From the NCBI GenBank assembly GCA_945885475.1, contig CAMCYR010000032.1, positions 1-36,657 on the forward strand: a stretch of 36,657 nt of DNA. Direction: 5' to 3'. The number at the start of each line of letters is the position of its first letter. Positions within the stretch are counted from its first letter, which is position 1. The DNA is from Chitinophaga pinensis. Lineage in GTDB: Bacteria; Bacteroidota; Bacteroidia; 2-12-FULL-35-15. The notes under the pieces are model-generated. The model saw only the letters and a list, made by a program, of their open reading frames with translations. It had not been told where the DNA came from and did not search any database. A program made the translations under genes and the position numbers. Shown one piece after another: positions 7,980 through 17,400 of the stretch.

Positions 7980-8137
7980 TATGAATTGTTTTTATGAAAG
8001 GTAATATTTTAAAATGAATAATTTGTAGCTAATCTGGAAGTCATTGTTTTGAAAGAAAAATATCATAAAAAGATATTTTAAGCCAACTTTATTTAAAAAA
8101 TCCACTTCTGCTTTTTCAAAGAATTCCGATAAGTATT

Positions 8138-9304
8138 TTAAGTAGACAGAACACCAATCTCTTTAGCAATCCCAATCGCTCTTTCCTTCACCATATTTAC
8201 ATCGCTTCCAACCTTATCATACGTTAATGCAACAGCCATTCTTCTATATGGTCTTGTAATTGGTTTTCCAAAAATTCGGATATCACTTTGAGGGTGATTC
8301 ATTGCTTTTTGCAAACCGGTATAAGTTGGATTTACTCCTTCTTTATCTGCTAAAACAACAGCACTCGCTCCTACACGTTCTAAAGTGATTTCTGAAATTG
8401 GTAAAGCTAAAACAGCTCGTGCATGTAATTCGAATTCTGAAAAATTTTGTGTTCCTGCTAAAGTGACCATTCCGGTATCGTGCGGGCGAGGAGATAATTC
8501 AGAAAAATAAACACCATCATCGGCAAGAAAAAATTCTACACCCCAAAGCCCTGAACCACTTAATGCTTTGGTAACTAAATCCGCCATGTTTTGCGCTTCC
8601 TTTAAATGATCAGCACTTATTTCTGCAGGTTGCCAACTTTCCTGATAGTCGCCCCGCTCCTGACGGTGCCCGATTGGTGGACAAAACAATGTTTTTCCGT
8701 TTTTTTGAGTCACAGTTAATAAAGTGATCTCTGAGTTGAATTTTACAAATGCTTCTGCAATTATTTCGGTATAATCACCACGCTTACCAGCTTGTGCATA
8801 GTCCCATGCTTTTTGAATATCGCTTTCTGTTTTTATTACAGATTGCCCTTTCCCGGATGAACTCATTAATGGTTTAACAACGCATGGCAAACCTACAATT
8901 TTTACTGCGGAAACTAATTCTTCAAAACTATTGGCGTATTCATATTTTGCAGTTTTTAATCCCAACTCTTTTGCTGCCAGGTCACGGATCGCTTTTCTGT
9001 TCATTGTAAAGTTGGCTGCTTTTGCACTTGGCACCACTCGAATTCCTTGTTTTTCATAATCATAAAATCGTTCGGTACGTATCGCTTCAATTTCAGGAAC
9101 AATAAAGTCAGGTTTGTGCTTTGCAACAATCCGATCCAGCTCAGCACCATCCAACATGTTGATAATTTCCCTTTCGTCCGCTACTTGTTGAGCGGGTGCA
9201 TCATTATAAGAATCAACAGCAATTACATATTGTCCCAATCGTTTGAGAGCAATAACAAACTCTTTTCCTAGCTCTCCGGAGCCTAAAAGCATAATTTTTT
9301 TCAT
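8138..9304 (-). CDS. purT: Formate-dependent phosphoribosylglycinamide formyltransferase PurT
   Basis: PurT uses formate and ATP to formylate GAR in purine synthesis, replacing the folate-dependent PurN step. The protein has about 388 residues from the ATG at 9304; a TTG four codons upstream is less likely. It is an ATP-grasp enzyme. An N-terminal Rossmann segment [13 protein letters not shown] is followed by [10 protein letters not shown], the ATP-binding loop [12 protein letters not shown], the C-terminal [14 protein letters not shown] and the metal-site stretch [20 protein letters not shown]. All blocks are intact and the length is normal. It diverges from kbl with about 110 bases between the two starts. 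Confidence 0.95.
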   Translation of the reverse strand: MKKIMLLGSGELGKEFVIALKRLGQYVIAVDSYNDAPAQQVADEREIINMLDGAELDRIVAKHKPDFIVPEIEAIRTERFYDYEKQGIRVVPSAKAANFTMNRKAIRDLAAKELGLKTAKYEYANSFEELVSAVKIVGLPCVVKPLMSSSGKGQSVIKTESDIQKAWDYAQAGKRGDYTEIIAEAFVKFNSEITLLTVTQKNGKTLFCPPIGHRQERGDYQESWQPAEISADHLKEAQNMADLVTKALSGSGLWGVEFFLADDGVYFSELSPRPHDTGMVTLAGTQNFSEFELHARAVLALPISEITLERVGASAVVLADKEGVNPTYTGLQKAMNHPQSDIRIFGKPITRPYRRMAVALTYDKVGSDVNMVKERAIGIAKEIGVLST

Positions 9305-9350
9305 ATTTACAATCAACTAATTAGTATCGCAATTTAAAAGAAATTTTCTA

Positions 9351-9358
9351 TACTTTTG
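9351..9358 (+). promoter_or_regulatory. TAnnTTTG promoter box for kbl
   Basis: TACTTTTG lies 58 bases before the kbl ATG. No good TTG -33 element is found, so this is a partial match to the Bacteroidota promoter. Confidence 0.45.
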
Positions 9359-9416
9359 TTTCGAAACAATTAACAATTATCTGAAAACTCAATATTCACA
9401 TTTCATTTCTAATCGT

Positions 9417-10604
9417 ATGTACGGAAATTTCAAAGATCATCTTCAGGCGGAATTAAAAAACATTGAAGATTTAGGTTTGTTCAAGCGTGAACGTGTTATT
9501 ACTACTGCTCACGGCGCTGTTGTAGAAGTGAACGGAAAAGAGGTAATCATTTTCTGTGCAAATAATTATCTGGGCTTATCGTCACACCCGAAAGTGATCG
9601 AAGCAGCTCATAAAACATTGGATCGTCATGGTTATGGAATGAGCAGTGTGCGTTTTATTTGTGGTACGCAGGATATTCACAAAGAATTAGAACACAAGCT
9701 TTCCAAATTTTTAGGACAAGAGGATACAATTTTATATGCTGCTTGCTTTGATGCGAATGGCGGTGTTTTCGAACCTCTATTGGGTGAAGAGGATGCAATC
9801 ATTTCCGATGAATTAAATCATGCTTCAATTATTGATGGTGTTCGTTTGTGTAAAGCGCAGCGTTATCGCTACAAGAACTGTGATATGGCTGATCTGGAAG
9901 AACAATTGAAAGCTGCGCAAAAACAGCGCTTCAGATTGATCGTTACGGATGGCGTTTTCTCTATGGATGGTTATGTTGCTCCCTTAGATAAGATCTGCGA
10001 TTTGGCTGATAAGTATAACGCAATGGTAATGGTGGATGAATGTCATGCAAGTGGTTTTATTGGTAAAACCGGAAGAGGAACGATTGAATTAAAAAATGTG
10101 ATGGACCGCGTGGACATAGTTACTGGTACATTAGGGAAAGCCTTGGGTGGTGCGATGGGTGGTTTTACTTCTGCAAAAAAAGAAATTGTAGAAATACTGC
10201 GTCAACGTTCTCGTCCCTATTTATTTAGTAATTCATTGGCTCCACATATTGTTGGTGCTTCCATCGCTGTATTAGATATTTTAAGTGAATCTACTGCCTT
10301 GAGAGATAAATTAGAATTTAACGTGAACTACTTTAAAGAAGGAATTAAAAAAGTTGGTTTAGAAATTAAAGATGGCGATTCGGCTATCGTTCCGGTAATG
10401 TTATACGAAGCTAAATTGGCCCAAGAGTTTGCTGCTAAATTGTTAGATGAAGGAATTTATGTTACGGGTTTCTTTTATCCTGTGGTTCCTAAAGGGCAGG
10501 CTCGTATACGCGTTCAGCTTTCTGCGGCTCACGAAAAAGAACACATTGATAAAGCCTTGACTGCCTTTGAAAAGGTCGGGAAAGAACTTGGTGTGATCAA
10601 ATAA
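9417..10604 (+). CDS. kbl: Glycine C-acetyltransferase (2-amino-3-ketobutyrate CoA ligase)
   Basis: Kbl cleaves 2-amino-3-ketobutyrate with CoA into glycine and acetyl-CoA, the second step of threonine breakdown. The 395-residue protein aligns by eye along its whole length with E. coli Kbl: [43 protein letters not shown] (H135), VDECHASGF (D207, H210), the PLP lysine K241 in [10 protein letters not shown], and [15 protein letters not shown]. It is an alpha-oxoamine synthase. The near-complete match to Kbl-specific blocks argues against serine palmitoyltransferase or BioF. The partner threonine dehydrogenase is not in the window. The start is ATG and the gene ends in a strong terminator. Confidence 0.95.
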   Translation: MYGNFKDHLQAELKNIEDLGLFKRERVITTAHGAVVEVNGKEVIIFCANNYLGLSSHPKVIEAAHKTLDRHGYGMSSVRFICGTQDIHKELEHKLSKFLGQEDTILYAACFDANGGVFEPLLGEEDAIISDELNHASIIDGVRLCKAQRYRYKNCDMADLEEQLKAAQKQRFRLIVTDGVFSMDGYVAPLDKICDLADKYNAMVMVDECHASGFIGKTGRGTIELKNVMDRVDIVTGTLGKALGGAMGGFTSAKKEIVEILRQRSRPYLFSNSLAPHIVGASIAVLDILSESTALRDKLEFNVNYFKEGIKKVGLEIKDGDSAIVPVMLYEAKLAQEFAAKLLDEGIYVTGFFYPVVPKGQARIRVQLSAAHEKEHIDKALTAFEKVGKELGVIK

Positions 10605-10640
10605 AAAAAAGAGGGATAAAATTTTATCCCTCTTTTTTTT
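10603..10640. terminator. Perfect 38-base palindromic bidirectional terminator
   Basis: Two 19-base arms (A8-gagggataaaa and its exact complement) meet with no spacer and overlap the kbl stop codon. Each strand has an A-run before and a T-run after the stem, so it can end transcription of kbl and of the convergent hydrolase gene. Confidence 0.9.
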
Positions 10641-10649
10641 AAAGTTTTT

Positions 10650-11606
10650 TTATTCTTCAATTCCTATATGCATCAGTGCATCTCCCTGATTTACGACCGG
10701 TTGATTATTCATCCCAATAATATATCCATCGTGCGGAGCCACTAGTTTTTCTTGATGTTCGCCGTAAGGATCAACGATCATACCAATTAATTCACCTTTA
10801 TCAATGTGTGAGCCGTTTGTTTTTGACGTATGAAATAATCCGGATGACTTGGCTCTTACCCAGGATGTTTTTTTCAAAAAAACAGTTGGATTATTCGGCA
10901 GGTCAATATCTACCATTTTTAAATGTTTCATTAAACGCAAACAACCATTCATTCCCTCATTGATCGATAAATAATCGAAGCGGGACGATTCACCTCCTTC
11001 GAAAACAAGAATTGATTTTTCTTTTTTTGAAGCTTCTTTCCGAAGTGTATTATCCCTGAAAGGAGAATTTATGATTAGTGCAGGGGAGAATTTTTTTCCT
11101 AGCTCTAAATTAGTTTTGTTATTAAATACACAACGCAATTGCGGGTAGTTATTGATTTTAGCACCGCCTGTATGAAAATCAATGCCGAAATCAATTTGAG
11201 GAATGATTTCATTCATCAGATCGTAAGCAATTCGGCTTCCTAATGACCCACTTTTGGTTCCCGGAAAACAACGGTTCAGATCTCTGCCATCAGGAAGATC
11301 ACGGGTACCGGATAAAAATGAAATGATATTGATAACAGGAATCGCAATAATACTGCCGCACAATGGTTTTTTAACGTCCTCCCTGGTAATTAATCTCCGT
11401 ACTATTTCAATTCCATTAATCTCATCGCCATGCATTCCGGCAAGGATTAATAGCGTTGGACCTGGTTTCTCAGAACGAAAAACATAAACAGGAATTTCAA
11501 TGACCGTTTTCGTAGGCAATTGATACCAGTTTAAACTTATCTGGTCGTTATTGCCCGGACTAATATCTACTCCGTTTATGCGTATATTTTTTTTATAGTA
11601 AGTCAT
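10650..11606 (-). CDS. AstE/AspA-like M14-clan zinc deacylase
   Basis: A 318-residue member of the succinylglutamate desuccinylase/aspartoacylase family, which are zinc amidohydrolases related to carboxypeptidases. The zinc ligands are visible as GMHGDE (H59, E62) and DFHTGG (H145). The substrate-binding DGRDLNRCFPG motif is at ~106-116 and the probable catalytic glutamate is in VFEGGES (E203). A C-terminal beta-rich lobe (~230-318) with VAPHDGYIIG resembles a biotinyl-lipoyl-like barrel. It is the last gene of a three-gene minus-strand group with rimK (45 bp apart) and a retropepsin-like gene. True AstE works in arginine catabolism, but no ast genes are nearby. Context instead suggests hydrolysis of a product of the RimK-type ligase. 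The family is firm and the substrate unknown. Confidence 0.85.
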   Translation of the reverse strand: MTYYKKNIRINGVDISPGNNDQISLNWYQLPTKTVIEIPVYVFRSEKPGPTLLILAGMHGDEINGIEIVRRLITREDVKKPLCGSIIAIPVINIISFLSGTRDLPDGRDLNRCFPGTKSGSLGSRIAYDLMNEIIPQIDFGIDFHTGGAKINNYPQLRCVFNNKTNLELGKKFSPALIINSPFRDNTLRKEASKKEKSILVFEGGESSRFDYLSINEGMNGCLRLMKHLKMVDIDLPNNPTVFLKKTSWVRAKSSGLFHTSKTNGSHIDKGELIGMIVDPYGEHQEKLVAPHDGYIIGMNNQPVVNQGDALMHIGIEE

Positions 11607-11651
11607 TTCGGGGATTCTAAATTCTAGATAAAATTAGCGTTTAGCCACTAT

Positions 11652-12539
11652 TTACGGCTCATGATTAAATTCATTGCGTTCAATGAACTCAATTATTTTT
11701 CCTGCAATATCAACCCCAGTTGCACCTTCAATACCCTCTAATCCGGGCGAAGAATTTACTTCCATTACTAAAGGCCCTCTGGATGACTGTAACATATCAA
11801 CTCCTGCAATTGACAAGCCTAATTTTTTAGCAGCTTTGATAGCCGTTTCTCTTTCTTCTTTTGTCAGTTCTATTACATTGGCGCTTCCACCACGATGCAA
11901 ATTGCTTCTGAATTCTCCAGGCAAACCTTGGCGTTTCATGGCACCTACAATTTTCCCGTCTACAATAAATGCTCTGATATCAGCTCCACCTGCTTCTTTT
12001 ATAAATTCCTGAACAAGGATATTTGCTTTCAGTGCAAGAAAAGATTCGATTACAGATTTCGCAGATTTATGCGTTTCCGCTAAAATCACACCGATGCCTT
12101 GTGTCCCTTCTAATAACTTAATAACAACCGGTGCGCCGCCAACTTGTTCCAATACATTTTCAATGTTTTTTGGGATGGATGCAAAAGCTGTTTTTGGCAT
12201 TCCAAGTCCGGCTTTGGCAAGTAATTGCAAACTTCTTAGTTTATCCCGTGAGCGAACCAATGCTTGTGATTCAACAGAAGAAAACACTTTCATTTGTTCG
12301 AACTGACGCACAACTGCTGCACCATAAAAAGTAACAGATGTGCCTATGCGCGGAATAATGGCATCAATACCGGTAACTTCTTTGCCACCATAAAAAATAT
12401 GTGGATTTCCTTTTTCAATTACTAATACACATTTTAAATGATCGAGTACCACTACTTCGTGTCCGCGTTGTTCCGCTGCTTCAACTAATCTTCGTGTAGA
12501 ATATAGTCTTGGTCCGCGCGATAAAATTGCTATTTTCAT
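11652..12539 (-). CDS. rimK: RimK-type ATP-grasp alpha-L-glutamate ligase
   Basis: A 295-residue ATP-grasp ligase very like RimK, which adds glutamate residues to the C-terminus of ribosomal protein S6. Its N-terminus [18 protein letters not shown], the nucleotide-binding blocks [18 protein letters not shown] and [18 protein letters not shown], the [10 protein letters not shown] loop and the metal site [18 protein letters not shown] are all present. Length matches E. coli RimK (about 300). It lies between the retropepsin-like gene (48 bp upstream) and the AstE/AspA-like gene (45 bp downstream). The family contains ligases with other targets, so S6 is the most likely but not proven substrate. 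Confidence 0.92.
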   Translation of the reverse strand: MKIAILSRGPRLYSTRRLVEAAEQRGHEVVVLDHLKCVLVIEKGNPHIFYGGKEVTGIDAIIPRIGTSVTFYGAAVVRQFEQMKVFSSVESQALVRSRDKLRSLQLLAKAGLGMPKTAFASIPKNIENVLEQVGGAPVVIKLLEGTQGIGVILAETHKSAKSVIESFLALKANILVQEFIKEAGGADIRAFIVDGKIVGAMKRQGLPGEFRSNLHRGGSANVIELTKEERETAIKAAKKLGLSIAGVDMLQSSRGPLVMEVNSSPGLEGIEGATGVDIAGKIIEFIERNEFNHEP

Positions 12540-12587
12540 AATTTGTTATTTCAAACAATGAGTATATTCTCATCGTAAATTTTAGTT

Positions 12588-13016
12588 TTATTTATTGATT
12601 GAAGGAATATTGTTCAACAAAGAAACATCAACTATAAAACGGTTCTTCAATAATTTTCTTCCAATTAAAACAGGGTAACGCATCGTTCCTCTGTCGGTTA
12701 ACGAAATTACTGATTTTATCCGCTTTTTCCCAATTCTTACGATCGTTTTAATGATGTATCGTTTTTCAATTTCTCCGGAAGAATTTTTGATTTCCTTTTG
12801 GGAGTAATCTGTAAAGTGGAGCTCCTTTTCTGTATAATCCGGATGTGTTGGATCCAATAATTTGAAATATAAATTACCGTTTTCTTCTCTGATATCATGG
12901 CAATGCAATGCTGTAGTATACGCTCCCGTATCTATTTTTGCTGTAATGCCAAATAATTTCAATTCCGGAAAATCAATTATTTCTCTTCGACCTACTATTA
13001 ATTTTTCTTTGTTCAT
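12588..13016 (-). CDS. Retropepsin-like aspartic protease (DUF785/RimB-type)
   Basis: A 142-residue protein of the family annotated as 'ATP-dependent zinc protease' or DUF785, whose fold is retropepsin-like. The catalytic triplet is seen in KIDTGAYTTALHCHDI (D29-T30-G31 from the chosen start), and the usual family ending RYPVLIGRKLLKNRFIVDVS follows. I chose ATG at 13016 because the longer frame needs a TTG at 13052 and adds a non-conserved 12-residue leader. Relatives beside rimK in pseudomonads are called RimB and act in the Rim ribosome-modification pathway. It is the first gene of the group that continues with rimK and the zinc deacylase. Confidence 0.88.
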   Translation of the reverse strand: MNKEKLIVGRREIIDFPELKLFGITAKIDTGAYTTALHCHDIREENGNLYFKLLDPTHPDYTEKELHFTDYSQKEIKNSSGEIEKRYIIKTIVRIGKKRIKSVISLTDRGTMRYPVLIGRKLLKNRFIVDVSLLNNIPSINK

Positions 13017-13142
13017 TTTTTGATCTTTCCCTATTTTAAAATATGAGGACAAGGTTTCACGTAATCCATGTGCAAGATAAAAAAAAATGGTTAAATATTA
13101 AACTGTATTTTTACAGCAAAGGCACTCTCTTTAAGCTGGATC

Positions 13143-14201
13143 ATGAAAAAAGTAGATTACATTATTGTAGGACAAGGACTAGCAGGTACTATTCTAGCAT
13201 TATCGCTGCTAAAAAGAAATAAATCAATTGTCCTTATTGATGATGAAACCATCTCCTCTGCCTCAAAAGTGGCAGCAGGCTTATATAATCCTATCGTTTT
13301 TAAACGTCTAGTGAAAAGTTGGCTGGCAGATGACTTGCTTCCTTTTATGGATTCCTTTTATCCTGAAATGGAAAATTTTTTAGGTTCAAAATTTTATTAC
13401 CCCAAACGCATTTTAAAGCCTTTTTCTGAAGAGCAGGAAAAAACACTTTGGTTCAAAAAAACGGATGAGCCGATTGGAAGATATCTGAACAAAATAATTT
13501 ATTCCGATGACTTAAATGGTATTGTTTTCAATCCTTTGGGGATTTCAGAAGTGCTTCATGCCGGGAATTTGGATACCAATAAATTCCTAAGTTCATTTAG
13601 AAACTATCTGAAAAGTAATGCGCTTTTAATAGAGGAAAAATTTCATCCGGATCTTTTGTTGATCGGAGAGAATTCTATTTCATACACAGATTGTTCGGCC
13701 CAAAAAATAATTTTTTGTGAAGGTTATGCCTGTGTTGAAAATCCTTTTTTCAATTGGCTTCCTTTCAAACTTACAAAAGGGGAAATTATAATCATTAAAT
13801 TATCAGATGAACATGTGATCCCATCTGAAATAGTTATTAATAAAGCCGTTTATGTTCTTCCATTTGGGAATAATACTTATAAGGTAGGTGCAACATATGA
13901 ATGGGAAGATCTTTCAGAAAATCCAACGGAAAAAGGAAAGTCAGATCTGATCGGTAAATTAAATAAAGTGTTGAAGGTGCCTTTTGAAGTGATCGATCAT
14001 CAAGCAGGTATTCGCCCAACCGTAAGTGACCGCAGACCGCTTATAGGATTACATACTGAACATCCCCGATTAGGTGTTTTTAATGGTTTGGGAACCAAAG
14101 GTGTGATGTTGGCGCCATACTTCGCAAACCAATTTGTTGATTTTCTACTTAATGGAACCCCTCTCGACAATGAAGTTAATATTAATAGATTTAAACTGTA
14201 A
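13143..14201 (+). CDS. FAD-dependent oxidoreductase (DAO family)
   Basis: A 352-residue flavoprotein of the D-amino-acid-oxidase/glycine-oxidase fold. The N-terminal dinucleotide-binding motif is IIVGQGLAGT (GxGxxG at ~9-14) followed by the acidic IVLIDDE strand end. The C-terminal FAD-binding part shows GIRPTVSDRRPLIG and NGLGTKGVMLAP. SSASKVAAGLYNPIV resembles the active-site loop of MnmC-C and ThiO relatives. No signal peptide. It is a single gene, divergent from the retropepsin-rimK group and about 260 bases before the macroglobulin gene. The substrate cannot be told from sequence; oxidation of a secondary or primary amine is likely. Confidence 0.8.
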   Translation: MKKVDYIIVGQGLAGTILALSLLKRNKSIVLIDDETISSASKVAAGLYNPIVFKRLVKSWLADDLLPFMDSFYPEMENFLGSKFYYPKRILKPFSEEQEKTLWFKKTDEPIGRYLNKIIYSDDLNGIVFNPLGISEVLHAGNLDTNKFLSSFRNYLKSNALLIEEKFHPDLLLIGENSISYTDCSAQKIIFCEGYACVENPFFNWLPFKLTKGEIIIIKLSDEHVIPSEIVINKAVYVLPFGNNTYKVGATYEWEDLSENPTEKGKSDLIGKLNKVLKVPFEVIDHQAGIRPTVSDRRPLIGLHTEHPRLGVFNGLGTKGVMLAPYFANQFVDFLLNGTPLDNEVNINRFKL

Positions 14202-14463
14202 GAAGGTCTTTTATTTCTATTATTAAAAAACCTAGTACCTATTATTTCTATCGATTTAGCTTACAAAGGTTAAATTTTTTTAAGGTAAACTATCTCTTAG
14301 GATCTTTTTGTTAGATGTAGGATGACGTTCTCACGATTCATCGCTAAGTCAATAAAGTTAAATTCTCCCAAAATAATCTTGCTGATAAATCATTTTTCAT
14401 TATGGAATTTTGATCTAACTTGCATCTAATGGTAAAACCATTAAATTTTTTAATACATCAGAC

Positions 14464-17400
14464 ATGAAATTAAGGAAGATTATTCTATTGGCAATAATAG
14501 CGTTAGCAGGTATTGCAGGCGCTGTTACACTTACGGCACATAAGACAAACAGTAAAACAACCGTTTTTGTTTTTCCAAAAGGAAGTACCTACGTAAAAGA
14601 ATGGAAAAAGGTAGATTCCTTGGCAGCTAAAGGATTAACTAAATCTGCATTAGAGGTTGTGAACGGAATTTACGACAAAGCAAAATCAGAAAATAATGCA
14701 CCTCAATTCGTAAAAGCCATCATTCATAGAATGAAATTTGAACAGTACATGGAGGAATACTCCTTGATCAAAGCACTTACTAAATTAAATGAAGATGCAA
14801 AAGAAGCAACATATCCCGTGAAACCTGTTTTGCAGTCGATGATTGCTGAAAGTTATTGGAACTACTATCAACAAAACCGCTACCGTTTTTATAATCGAAC
14901 AGAAACAGTGAATTTTGATAATGAAGACATCACGACCTGGGATCTTAAAACGATCTTCTCGAAAGTGATTGAAAATTATCAGGCCTCCCTTGAAAGCATA
15001 GATAGTTTAAAACGTACTCCTTTGAATATCTATGATGATATTTTGATTAAACAATTAAACTCCAGAAAATTTCGCCCTACTCTTTACGACTTTCTCTCTC
15101 ACCGGGCAGTTGATTTTTATATGAATGAAGAACCGGATATTACCCGCCCTGCTTATAAATTTGAAATAAATTCTGAAAGTTATTTCTGGAATTTTGCAGA
15201 TTTTGTAAAAGTAAATATCGAAACAAAGGATACGCTTTCGTCAAAATTTTATGCCATCAAAATTTTACAGGATCTTGCTGCGTTTCATTCAAAGGATTTG
15301 GATCCGAAGGCCCTGATCGATGTGGATCTGAAGCGATTGAAATTTGTTAGAAGAAGTTCTGTTTCGGAAATTAAAGACAGTTTATATTTGTTGGCATTAC
15401 AAAAATTGGAAAATAAATTTACTGCTGATCCTGCATCTGCGGATGTGAGCCATGAAATAGCGCAAGTATACTTCGAAAAAGGAACAAAATACAATCCGAT
15501 TCAATCTGATGAAAACAAGTGGATGAAAAAACAAGCATTGGAATTGTGTGATGCCGTGATTAAAAAATATCCTTCGAGTGATGGTGCTATCGATTGTCAA
15601 GCCTTGAAAGCTAGAATTACTGAGCATCTTGTTGATTTTATCACAGAAAAAGTAAATGCCCCAAATACTCCTTCCCGCGCGCTTCTGACTTTTAAAAATC
15701 TAAAAAAGGTATATGTGCGCATTGCACAAATGGATATTGATAAATATAATAAATCCATTGAACGGTATTATGGCGAAAATTTAATCAAACAATATGTAAA
15801 ACTACAGTCCATAAAAGAGTTTTCTATCGACTTGCCCGATGACGGTGATTTTCAATCCCACTCATCTGAAATAAAACTTCCTGAACTACCAATGGGTCAC
15901 TATGTGATACTTATCGGATCAGATAAAACATTTTCATATAAGAATAATGGTGTCGCTTATGCTGCCACCTGGATGTCTAATATCAGCTACATTAATCGCA
16001 GAATGACAAACGGGAGTTGTGACTTTTATCTGCAACATCGTGAAACAGGTTCCCCCCTGAAGGGTGTGACAGCTCAGTTGTATTATGAAAAATATAACTA
16101 TTCAATACGGAAATACGAATACATAAAATCAGAAAAATATACAACTGACGAATTGGGTTATTTTAATGTTCCGGCTACAACTGAGTATAGAAATTTCACA
16201 ATAGACTTTTCTTATAAATCAGTATCGCCAATGCTGAGTGGTGCCGCTGAAACAGATCGCTTGCAAACCGATAATGGAATTTATCAATACAGGATATACA
16301 AAACGGATAAAAATAAATACCCCAAAACATTTTTCTTTTTAGACAGAGCAATTTATAGACCCGGACAAACAGTTTATTTCAAAGGTATTATGATAAAGAC
16401 CGATGGAGAAACAAATGAGTTGATGCCAAATACTGCCACAACAGTTACCTTTTATGATGTGAATTACCAAAAGGTAGCCGATGTGAATTTAACTACAAAC
16501 GAATACGGGACATTCAACGGAACATTTACTACTCCGAGTGGTGTTTTGAACGGACAAATGAGTTTATCGAATGGAAGTGGAAATGTTTACTTTTCGGTAG
16601 AGGAATACAAACGTCCAAAATTTGAAGTGAAATTTAATCCTGTTTTGGGGAGTTATCGTTTGAATGAAAATATAAAAGTAAATGGTATTGCTAAGGCTTA
16701 TTCCGGAGCGAATATTGACGGGGCGGAAGTAAAATACCGTGTGGTTCGGAATGCATCATTCCCTTATTGGTGGTATTGGTGGAGAGGATATTATCCGCAA
16801 TCAGCACAAATGGAAATTACAAACGGTGTAACTACTTCCAACGATACGGGTGCGTTTTTTGTCGACTTTAAAGCTATTCCCGATGTAGGTATTCCTAAAT
16901 CGTATGAGCCGACATATTCGTATACTATATATGCAGACGTTACGGATATCAACGGAGAAACCCATAGCTCACAAACATATGTAAGTGCTGCATACACTGC
17001 TTTAAGTTTGAATGTGAGCATTCCCGCACTGCTCGAAAAAGAGAATAAAAAAGCATTTGCAATATATTCTACAAATATGAGCGGTCAGTTTGAAAAAGCA
17101 CAAGGGAAAGTTCTAATTTATAAATTGATCGAGCCGGAAAAAAGCTATCGTGCGCGCAGCTGGACACAACCCGATAAATATATTATTACAAAGGAAGAAT
17201 TTGAAAAATCGTTCCCAAAAGATTTGTACAAAGATGAAAACAACATGTATAAATGGAAGCGTGGGGAAAAAGTGTTTGAGAAAACATTCAGCAATACTTC
17301 AACATTGCTTCCTTTAAAAATAGGAACATCAACAACTGTCAACTATACTGATTCAGTAAAATTCGGAAATCTTTCTTCCTGGAAACAAGGCATGTATGTT

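Noticed and set aside
7990-8137. About 50 open codons on the minus strand between purT and the small broken ORF
   Set aside because: Low-complexity Phe/Leu/Lys composition in AT-rich DNA, with no start codon near its beginning and no recognisable motif.
14427-14451. Short hairpin (taatggt / accatta) followed by T6 just before the macroglobulin start, considered as an attenuator
   Set aside because: Seven mostly weak base pairs and a 3-base loop are too unstable to claim regulation.
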